From positions 1,364,001-1,428,000 of the forward strand of contig CBDICN010000002.1 of assembly GCA_965277355.1 (NCBI GenBank): a stretch of 64,000 nucleotides of DNA, read 5' to 3'. The notes under the pieces are model-generated. The model was not told the origin of the DNA. It saw only the letters and a list, made by a program, of their open reading frames with translations, and searched no databases. Within the stretch, counting starts at the first letter, position 1, and each line of letters opens with the position of its first letter. The translations under genes and the position numbers were made by a program. The DNA is from RH-AL1 sp965277355. Lineage in GTDB: Bacteria > Pseudomonadota > Alphaproteobacteria > Rhizobiales > Beijerinckiaceae. Positions 36,165 through 42,715 of this stretch are shown piece after piece.

Positions 36165-36788
36165 ATGGAGGACGTGCTCGAGGTCTACGTGCGCCCGCAC
36201 GACGTGCGCCGGCCGCTGGTGTGCCTGGACGAGACCTCGAAGCAGCTGATCCGCGAGACCCGTAGGCCGATTGCGATGCGGCCGGGCCAGCCGGCGCGCC
36301 ACGACTACGAGTACGAGCGCAACGGGACCGCCAATCTGTTCATGCTACTGGCGCCGCTCGAAGGCTGGCGTCGGGTCGAGATCTCGGACCGCCGTGCCGC
36401 CCTGGATTACGCGCAAGTCCTGAAGGACCTCGCCGACATCCACTTCCCCGATGCCGACAGGATCGTCCTGGTGCAGGACAACCTGAGCACCGGCACGCCG
36501 GCCTCGCTCTACGCGGCGTTCCCGCCAGCGGAAGCGCGCCGCCTCGTCGAGCGCTTCGAATGGCACTACACGCCAAAGCACGGCAGCTGGCTGAACATGG
36601 CGGAATGCGAGCTCGCCGTGGTGGCCGGGCAATGCCTCGATCGACATATCGAAGACAAGGCGACGCTGATCTGCGAGGCCAACGCCTGGAACGCAGAGCG
36701 CAACGCGCGCAACGCCAAGACGAACTGGCGCTTCACGACCGCCGACGCCCGCATCAAGCTCAAGCGTCTTTATCCTCGCTTCGAGTGA
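36165..36788 (+). pseudogene. IS630 family transposase, 5'-truncated remnant (DDE domain only)
   Basis: The 207 codons encode the catalytic half of an IS630 transposase: LDETSKQLIRE (first Asp), LVQDNLSTG (second Asp) and HGSWLNMAECELAV (Glu). The N-terminal helix-turn-helix half, normally about 140 residues, is absent; homology begins abruptly at MEDVLEVY, and the 160 bases upstream show no transposase frame. The 3' end is nine bases from the stop of the convergent histidine kinase gene, so the right inverted repeat is missing or lies inside that gene. It cannot transpose by itself. Confidence 0.87.
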
Positions 36789-36797
36789 CTCGCCCGA

Positions 36798-38558
36798 CTA
36801 GGGTTCCAGCGAGGCGCCCCCGCCCTCTTGCGGCGGCGCGGTCAGGAGCGCGCGCAGACGCACCGCCTTGATCGGCTTCGGCAGCACCGGGATGCCGAGC
36901 GCCGCGCTCCTCGATGCCAAGGTTTCGCAGGACTCCCCGCTCGCGAGGAAAACCCGGAGACGATCGCCGCCCTGTCGGCGCAGGCGCTCGGCGAGCGCGA
37001 GGCCATCCTCGCCGTCGCCTAGCCGGTAATCGACAAGGGCGCACCAGTGCTCGCCGGGGCGACGCTTGGCGAGCGCGGCGAGCGCTTCCGCCCCGGTCGC
37101 GCAGACCTCGGCACGGACCCGCCAGCGCGCCAGCAGCCGAGTCATCGCCTCGCGAACGAGAGGGTCGTCATCCACGACGACCAAGGGATAGAAGCGTTGC
37201 CTGTCCTCCGCCAGATCCGCCTCGCGGGGATACCCCGTCGCCGCTGTTTCGCGAGCGGCCGGTACGGTGACGGAGAACAGGCTGCCACGTCCGACTTGCG
37301 AGAGAAGGTCGATTTGCCAGTCCATCGCTAGGCAGAGCCGCCGCACGATGGCAAGCCCGAGGCCGAAACCGCGCTCGCGAACGCGGCCGCGGTTCGCAAC
37401 TTGGTAGAAATCCTCGAAGATATGGCCGCGATCCTGCGCGGCGATGCCGATGCCGGTATCGGCGACGCACAGACGCACGCCGCCGCCGGACGGTCGCGCC
37501 CCAATGACGACGCCGCCCCGCTGGGTATAGCGCACCGCGTTCGAGGCGAGATTCAAGACGACGCGCTCGAGAACCTCGGTGTCGGCGAGAACGCGCAGGC
37601 TCGACGGCATGCGTCGAAGGCGAAGGCCCTTGGCTTCCGCCTCGGGCAGGACCTGCGCCGCGACCGCGTCGAGAATCGCCAGAACAGGGACGACACGGGG
37701 CGTCGCCCGCCCGGTCGCTTGATCGGCTTCGCTGACTCCGAGGATCGCGTCGAACTGCCGGTTCAGGCTCGTCGCGCATTCGACGAGCCGGCGCTCGATA
37801 TCGCCACGCTCGTCGCCACGGGCATCAGGCAGGAGCGCCGCGTAGAGGCCGAGCGCATGGACCGGCTGCCGAAGGTCGTGGCTGGCGGCGCTGTAGAACC
37901 GCGCGCGCTCCCGCTGCGCTTCCCGTGCTTGATTTAGCAGCGAGGCGACCTCCAGCTGGGCGATCACCGCCGAGCGAATGTTTCGGGAGGCGAAAAATCC
38001 GATGATCCCGATGAAGGGGAGCGACGCCGCCATGCAGACCGCGACCGCGTGATCGCTGCCGTCGCCGTAAAGCGCAAGATAGATGGTGGCGGGTGCCAGC
38101 GCCGCGACCATCGATGCGATGACGCACGGCAGAAAGCTCGCGCAGGAATAGATCACGGCCGAGCTGAAGATCAGGATGGCCCAAGCGGGCGCCAGGATCG
38201 AGATGAAATTGCCGGGCTGATGCAGCAGGATAGGCCCCAAACCCCAGGCCATGCTGTGGCTCACGGTCAGCCCCGTCTTAGCCCAGGCCCAGATCCGGTA
38301 GCGTGCCTCGGGTGGTGGTTGCCGCTTGAAGCGCCGATCGATCGCGGTCAGCGTCGCCTCAGTCAACGCGACGAGCCCGCACCAGGCGGCGATGTTGCCG
38401 AACGGCGACGCGCCAAACGCGCCGGCAACGATCCCGACAGCGATCGATCCGACCGCTGAGAACGCGACGAAGAAATGTTCGGCCGCGATCGCGCTGAAGA
38501 AACGCTTGATGCTTTCATGAGAGATCGCGATTTCCGAAAAGGCGCCCGGTCGCGCCAT
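36798..38558 (-). CDS. Hybrid sensor histidine kinase with C-terminal receiver
   Basis: A 586-residue membrane-bound kinase. Residues about 20-190 hold about six hydrophobic segments with no large periplasmic domain. The HisKA phosphoacceptor is His227 in AASHDLRQPVHALGLYAALL, and the ATPase domain has NLASNAVRYTQ, DTGIGIAAQD and GFGLGLAIVRRL. A receiver domain occupies about 455-575, with VVDDDPLVREAM and the phosphorylated Asp510 in LVDYRLGDGEDG. The start overlaps by one base the stop of a response-regulator remnant. The last residues (PPQEGGGASLEP) extend past the receiver and abut the IS630 remnant. Confidence 0.93.
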   Translation of the reverse strand: MARPGAFSEIAISHESIKRFFSAIAAEHFFVAFSAVGSIAVGIVAGAFGASPFGNIAAWCGLVALTEATLTAIDRRFKRQPPPEARYRIWAWAKTGLTVSHSMAWGLGPILLHQPGNFISILAPAWAILIFSSAVIYSCASFLPCVIASMVAALAPATIYLALYGDGSDHAVAVCMAASLPFIGIIGFFASRNIRSAVIAQLEVASLLNQAREAQRERARFYSAASHDLRQPVHALGLYAALLPDARGDERGDIERRLVECATSLNRQFDAILGVSEADQATGRATPRVVPVLAILDAVAAQVLPEAEAKGLRLRRMPSSLRVLADTEVLERVVLNLASNAVRYTQRGGVVIGARPSGGGVRLCVADTGIGIAAQDRGHIFEDFYQVANRGRVRERGFGLGLAIVRRLCLAMDWQIDLLSQVGRGSLFSVTVPAARETAATGYPREADLAEDRQRFYPLVVVDDDPLVREAMTRLLARWRVRAEVCATGAEALAALAKRRPGEHWCALVDYRLGDGEDGLALAERLRRQGGDRLRVFLASGESCETLASRSAALGIPVLPKPIKAVRLRALLTAPPQEGGGASLEP

Positions 38559-38782
38559 CAGACCAGGCCGAGGCGATTCGCCTTGCTGACCGAGGCGGCA
38601 GGACTGGTCGCGCGAAGATGCTTGAAACTACGGTGCCAGCGGTTTCGCACCCCGCTGCTAGAGATCCCGAAGATCCTATCGTCCCCCAACAAGGTTCCGG
38701 CAAGGCGGCCTTCGACGGCGTGCCGAACTCCGTCGCTATAGCTTGGATGATCTTCAATAAACAAAATAAATCCGGAGGACAT
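38558..38782 (-). pseudogene. LuxR-type response regulator with central deletion (both ends kept)
   Basis: The 74 codons join two distant parts of a response regulator. Residues 2-26 (SGFILFIEDHPSYSDGVRHA) are the first strand and helix of a receiver with its acidic pair. From about residue 38, GISSSGVRNRWHRSFKHLRA and then a short run ending NRLGLV match the last helices of a LuxR/GerE DNA-binding domain. A normal member has about 210 residues, so about 135, including the phosphorylated Asp, are missing. The frame is intact and the stop overlaps the kinase start as TGATG, so the pair still looks like an operon. It could still be translated, but it cannot be a working receiver. Confidence 0.8.
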
Positions 38783-39091
38783 CTTGGCAATTCCCTCGAT
38801 GCGATCAGTCCGCGGCGATTATCATTATCCTAGTTTCAATACATGCAGCCTTATCGTCGGACACGATTAATTGCAAGCAACCGATTCGTTATGGTCTGCG
38901 AACAGGCGCCGGTGGAGGCGCGCGGCCGGGTGTGCCGGGTGTGCCGGGTGTGAACCGTCGGCCGCCGATAGAACACCCCCCGATTTCGGGAAGCTCTTTC
39001 CTTCCGGTTCCGCCGCATTGACGCCGTCCGATCACACCGCCATGAGTACGCGCCCTGAAACCTCAGCCCAGCTTCCGAGTCCTCCTCCGAT
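38783..39091. other. 309-base intergenic region between a two-component remnant and lysC
   Basis: No gene is supported here. The part near 38810-38880 is AT-richer than the surroundings and probably contains divergent promoters for the kinase operon and lysC. A weak forward candidate is TTAATT, a 17-base spacer and TATGGT near 38864-38892. A 9-base unit, CCGGGTGTG, is repeated three times in tandem at 38926-38952. No terminator is evident. Confidence 0.5.
38926..38952. repeat. 9-bp tandem triplication upstream of lysC
   Basis: CCGGGTGTG occurs three times in perfect tandem (38926-38934, 38935-38943, 38944-38952), about 140 bases before lysC. It is in non-coding DNA and has no recognised role. 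Confidence 0.9.
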
Positions 39092-40333
39092 ATGTCTCGT
39101 CTCGTCATGAAGTTCGGCGGCACCTCCGTCGCCGATCTCGACCGCATTCGAAACGTCGCCCGCCACGTGAAACGCGAGGTCGAGTCTGGCCACGAGGTGG
39201 CGGTGGTGGTCTCGGCGATGGCCGGCAAGACCAACGAGTTGGTCGGATGGGTCAGGGACGCGTCGCCCGCCTTCGATGCGCGCGAGTACGACGCGGTCGT
39301 GGCATCCGGCGAGCAGGTGACCGCGGGCCTGCTCGCCATCGCGCTGCAGCAGAGCGGACTGCCCGCCCGCTCCTGGCAGGGCTGGCAGATCCCGATCAGG
39401 ACCTCGGACGCCCATGGCGTCGCGCGCATCGAGGACATCGACGGCTCGGCCATCCTGGAAGGTTTCGCGCAGCGCAAGGAGGTGGCGGTGATCGCGGGCT
39501 TCCAGGGCGTCCACGACGCCAGCGGCCGCATCGCGACGCTGGGGCGCGGCGGTTCGGACACCTCGGCGGTGGCGGTCGCGGCGGCGCTCAAGGCCGACCG
39601 CTGCGACATCTACACCGACGTCGACGGCGTCTACACGACGGACCCACGCATCGTGCCGAAGGCGCGCCGGCTCGATCGCATCGCGTTCGAGGAGATGCTT
39701 GAGATGGCCTCGTTGGGCGCCAAGGTGCTGCAGGTTCGCTCCGTCGAACTCGCCATGGTTCACAAGGTGCCGACGTTCGTGCGCTCCTCGTTCGACGATC
39801 CCGATGCGCCGAAGCCCGGCACCTTGATCTGTGAGGAGGACGATATCGTGGAACAGCAAGTGGTGACCGGGATCGCGTTCTCGCGCGACGAGGCGCAGAT
39901 CACGCTGCGCCGGCTCTCCGACGCGCCGGGCGTCGCCGCCAGCGTATTCCTGCCGCTGGCCGAGACCAACATCAACGTCGACATGATCATCCAGGTCGCC
40001 TCCGACGACAACAAGCACACCGACATGACCTTCACCACCTCGACCGCGGATTTCGATCGCGCTTGCGCCGTGCTGGAGGGGCTCAAGGGCCAGATCGGCT
40101 ACCAGACCCTCGAGGGGTCGACGGACGTGGTGAAGGTCTCCGCGATCGGCGTCGGCATGCGCTCGCACGCCGGCGTCGCGGCGCAGGCCTTCAAGGCTCT
40201 GTCGAGTAAGGGGATCAACATCCGCGCGATCACCACCTCCGAGATCAAGTTCTCCGTGCTCATCGACGCCGCCTATACCGAGCTTGCAGTGCGCACCCTG
40301 CACACGTTGTACGGTCTCGACCGCAAGCCCTAA
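39092..40333 (+). CDS. lysC: Aspartate kinase (aspartokinase)
   Basis: A 413-residue kinase that makes aspartyl phosphate, the entry to lysine, threonine and methionine synthesis. The kinase domain begins MSRLVMKFGGTSVADL and has GRGGSDTSAVAVAAAL and YTDVDGVYTTDPRIV. Two ACT domains follow after about residue 265 (ALSSKGINIRAITTSEIKFS), which bind feedback amino acids. Length fits the Lys/Thr-regulated class. The ATG at 39092 has no clear Shine-Dalgarno sequence. The gene is monocistronic; the 255 bases after it belong to the glnK promoter region. Confidence 0.97.
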   Translation: MSRLVMKFGGTSVADLDRIRNVARHVKREVESGHEVAVVVSAMAGKTNELVGWVRDASPAFDAREYDAVVASGEQVTAGLLAIALQQSGLPARSWQGWQIPIRTSDAHGVARIEDIDGSAILEGFAQRKEVAVIAGFQGVHDASGRIATLGRGGSDTSAVAVAAALKADRCDIYTDVDGVYTTDPRIVPKARRLDRIAFEEMLEMASLGAKVLQVRSVELAMVHKVPTFVRSSFDDPDAPKPGTLICEEDDIVEQQVVTGIAFSRDEAQITLRRLSDAPGVAASVFLPLAETNINVDMIIQVASDDNKHTDMTFTTSTADFDRACAVLEGLKGQIGYQTLEGSTDVVKVSAIGVGMRSHAGVAAQAFKALSSKGINIRAITTSEIKFSVLIDAAYTELAVRTLHTLYGLDRKP

Positions 40334-40494
40334 GCACCCCATCCCGCCAAGCCGCCGTCCGGCGGTAGAGACCGCGAGGCCGATGCCTGCTCCCCGCACA
40401 CGCCTGGCAGCAGGAACACAGCTCCGCCTCAAACCCGCATCGGCGGTCACGCGCTCAAGCCTTTCTCCATTCAATCCTGCCGTTCGCGCGGAAA

Positions 40495-40510
40495 CGGCCC
40501 GCCTCTTGCT
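40495..40510 (+). promoter_or_regulatory. Candidate sigma-54 (-24/-12) promoter of glnK-amtB
   Basis: The sequence CGGCCCGCCTCTTGCT has the invariant GG (40496-40497) and GC (40508-40509) separated by exactly ten bases, and TTGCT matches the -12 consensus. Transcription would start near 40521, about 68 bases before the glnK ATG. Sigma-54 control of glnK-amtB by NtrC is established in many proteobacteria. I did not find a clear NtrC dyad upstream. Confidence 0.6.
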
Positions 40511-40588
40511 ATCGGAGGTCGGCGTTCGAGCCTGACGGTTCGAGGCAGGGGTGCGGACCAGCGTTCTAGTCGGAAGGGGATCGAAGCG

Positions 40589-40927
40589 ATGAAGCTCGTG
40601 ATGGCGATCATAAAGCCGTTCAAGCTCGAGGAGGTGCGGGACGCCCTGACGAACGTCGGGGTCCACGGCATGACCGTGACGGAGGTGAAGGGTTATGGGC
40701 GGCAGAAAGGCCACACCGAAATCTATCGCGGCGCCGAATACGCCGTGAGCTTCCTCCCCAAGCTCAAGCTCGAAGTCGCGGTGGCTCCGGACCTGCTGAG
40801 CGCCGTCGTGGACGCGATCACCAATGCCGCGCGAACCGGCCAGATCGGTGACGGCAAGATCTTCGTCACCGATGTCGAGCAGGCGGTGCGCATCCGCACC
40901 GGCGAGCGCGATCTCGACGCCCTTTAG
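40589..40927 (+). CDS. glnK: PII nitrogen regulatory protein (GlnK type)
   Basis: A 112-residue trimeric signal protein that senses 2-oxoglutarate, ATP and glutamine status and blocks AmtB when nitrogen is sufficient. It begins MKLVMAIIKPFKLEEVRDAL; the T-loop carries Tyr51, the uridylylation site, in HTEIYRGAEYAV. The C-terminal GDGKIFVTDVEQAVRIRTGE is the B/C-loop and PII signature. Length is exact for the family. It is followed by amtB after 42 bases and preceded by a sigma-54-like promoter, so it is the GlnK paralogue and not GlnB. Confidence 0.97.
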   Translation: MKLVMAIIKPFKLEEVRDALTNVGVHGMTVTEVKGYGRQKGHTEIYRGAEYAVSFLPKLKLEVAVAPDLLSAVVDAITNAARTGQIGDGKIFVTDVEQAVRIRTGERDLDAL

Positions 40928-40969
40928 TCTTTACCGAAATCTCAATGTTGTTTGTGTGGGGAGCGATAC

Positions 40970-42520
40970 ATGACTTTTAGACTGCCGAAGGGCGCGATGA
41001 CCGCGCTTGGTCTTGGCCTGCTCGCGGCTGTCGTCGTAGCCGGCGTGGCCTACGGACAGGCGCCGGCTGCAGCGCCGCCAAGCCCGGCGGCTGCGGCGCC
41101 GGTCGCCGCTGCGGCCTCGGCCGCGTTGCCGGCGATCACCGTCAACAAGGGCGACACGGCCTGGATGCTGGTGTCCACCGCGCTCGTGCTGATGATGTCG
41201 ATTCCGGGCCTCGCCCTGTTCTACGGCGGCCTCGTCCGCTCCAAGAACATGCTTTCTGTGCTGTCCCAGGTCTTCATGATCGTCGCGCTCGTGTCAATCG
41301 TGTGGTGCCTCTACGGCTACTCGGAAACCTTCACCAGCGGCCCGTCCGGTTTGCTCGGCGGATTCGTCGGAGGATTCGACCGCGTCTTCCTGAAAGGTCT
41401 CACGCCGGATTCGCAATCCGCGACCTTCACCAACGGCGTCGCCATTCCCGAATACGTCTATATGGCGTTCCAGATGACCTTCGCCTGCATCACGCCGGCG
41501 CTGATCGTCGGCTCCTTCGCGGAGCGGATGAAGTTCTCGTCGCTGATGCTGTTCATCCTGCTCTGGGTTACCTTCGTGTACTTTCCGATCGCCCATGCCG
41601 TGTGGTTCTGGCAAGGACCGGACGAGGTCGCCAAGGCGGCAAAGGCGCTGGCCGACGCGCCCGCCTCCGGCAAGCAGGCGGCTCAGGCCGCGCTCGACGC
41701 TGTCCAAGCCAATGCCGGCTACTTCAACCAGCTCGGCGCGCTCGACTTCGCCGGAGGAACGGTGGTGCACATCAACGCGGGCATCGCCGGATTCGTCGGC
41801 GCGCTCGTGCTTGGCAAGCGGGTCGGTTATCCGCGCGAGCCGATGCCGCCGCACTCGCTGGTGATGACGATGATCGGCGCCTCGCTGCTCTGGGTCGGCT
41901 GGTTCGGCTTCAATGCCGGCTCCAACCTCGAGGCCAACGGCACGACGGCGCTGACCTTCGTCAACACCTTCATCGCCACCTCCGCCGCGACGCTCGCCTG
42001 GCTCTTCGCCGAGTGGCTCGTCAAGGGCGAGCCCTCACTGCTCGGCATGTGCTCGGGCGCGGTGGCTGGTCTCGTCGCGATTACGCCAGCGTCGGGCTAC
42101 GTCGGCCCAATGGGCGCGATCGTCCTCGGCCTTGTGGTCGGCGTGGTTTGCTTCTTCTTCGTGTCCGTGGTGAAGAACAAGGTCGGCTACGATGACTCGC
42201 TCGACGTTTTCGGCGTGCACTGCATCGGTGGCATCATCGGCGCTCTCGGCACGGGTATCCTCGTCGCCCCGTATCTCGGGGGCGTCGGCCTGACCGACTA
42301 CACCGCCAAACCTGGCACCGGCGCGCCCGGCACCTACGACATGCTCACCCAGCTGACGATCCAGGGTAAGACGGTCGCCTTCACGCTGCTCTGGTCGGGC
42401 ATCGTCTCGGCGATCCTCTATTACCTCATCGACTTTACGCTCGGTCTGCGCGTCTCCGTCGATGTTGAGCGTGAAGGGCTCGACATCGCCGAGCACGGCG
42501 AACGCGCCTACAACGTCTGA
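40970..42520 (+). CDS. amtB: Ammonium transporter AmtB
   Basis: A 516-residue inner-membrane ammonium channel. A signal-like segment (about residues 10-30, ending AYGQA) and a Pro/Ala-rich stretch precede eleven membrane helices. Landmarks are ALFYGGLVRSKNML, AFQMTFACITPALIVGSFAERM and the FAGGTVVHINAGIAG helix with the first pore His; the second is in GVHCIGGIIGALGTG. The loop near residues 215-245 (KALADAPASGKQAAQAALD) is longer than in E. coli AmtB. The ATG at 40970 has GGGGAG upstream; an in-frame GTG at 40952 would add only six residues. A strong terminator follows. Confidence 0.97.
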   Translation: MTFRLPKGAMTALGLGLLAAVVVAGVAYGQAPAAAPPSPAAAAPVAAAASAALPAITVNKGDTAWMLVSTALVLMMSIPGLALFYGGLVRSKNMLSVLSQVFMIVALVSIVWCLYGYSETFTSGPSGLLGGFVGGFDRVFLKGLTPDSQSATFTNGVAIPEYVYMAFQMTFACITPALIVGSFAERMKFSSLMLFILLWVTFVYFPIAHAVWFWQGPDEVAKAAKALADAPASGKQAAQAALDAVQANAGYFNQLGALDFAGGTVVHINAGIAGFVGALVLGKRVGYPREPMPPHSLVMTMIGASLLWVGWFGFNAGSNLEANGTTALTFVNTFIATSAATLAWLFAEWLVKGEPSLLGMCSGAVAGLVAITPASGYVGPMGAIVLGLVVGVVCFFFVSVVKNKVGYDDSLDVFGVHCIGGIIGALGTGILVAPYLGGVGLTDYTAKPGTGAPGTYDMLTQLTIQGKTVAFTLLWSGIVSAILYYLIDFTLGLRVSVDVEREGLDIAEHGERAYNV

Positions 42521-42544
42521 TCGCCGCTGTCGACATCGAACGCG

Positions 42545-42577
42545 CTCCGCCGTCGCGAGACGGCGGAGTTTTCTTTC
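42545..42577 (+). terminator. Rho-independent terminator after amtB
   Basis: A perfect ten-base-pair stem (CTCCGCCGTC / GACGGCGGAG at 42545-42554 and 42559-42568) with a GCGA tetraloop is followed by TTTTCTTT. It lies 25 bases after the amtB stop and should end the glnK-amtB transcript. Confidence 0.93.
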
Positions 42578-42629
42578 GGCTCACGGCCGCGCGGACGCGG
42601 TCGTACGGGACCGAACGGGTCCAGTAAGG

Positions 42630-42646
42630 TTAAACCGCCATTAACC
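42630..42646 (+). promoter_or_regulatory. CtrA-binding box upstream of ftsK
   Basis: The sequence TTAAACCGCCATTAACC matches the full CtrA consensus TTAA-N7-TTAAC exactly (TTAA at 42630-42633, seven bases, TTAAC at 42641-42645). It is about 70 bases before the ftsK start. CtrA, the cell-cycle master regulator of alphaproteobacteria, controls division genes in several species. Confidence 0.65.
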
Positions 42647-42715
42647 GCGCCTCGCTACTCTGCCACCATAGGTCCCGCGCGCGCTCGTTCTGCGTTTGGG
42701 CCGGCGGCGGAACCG

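Noticed and set aside
40285..40305. Palindromic TGCAG...CTGCA near the end of lysC as an NtrC enhancer for glnK.
   Set aside because: It does not match the GCACC-N5/7-GGTGC pattern and is within conserved lysC coding sequence.
40351..40364. Terminator after lysC (CCGCC-GTCC-GGCGG hairpin).
   Set aside because: The stem is short and is not followed by a T-run.
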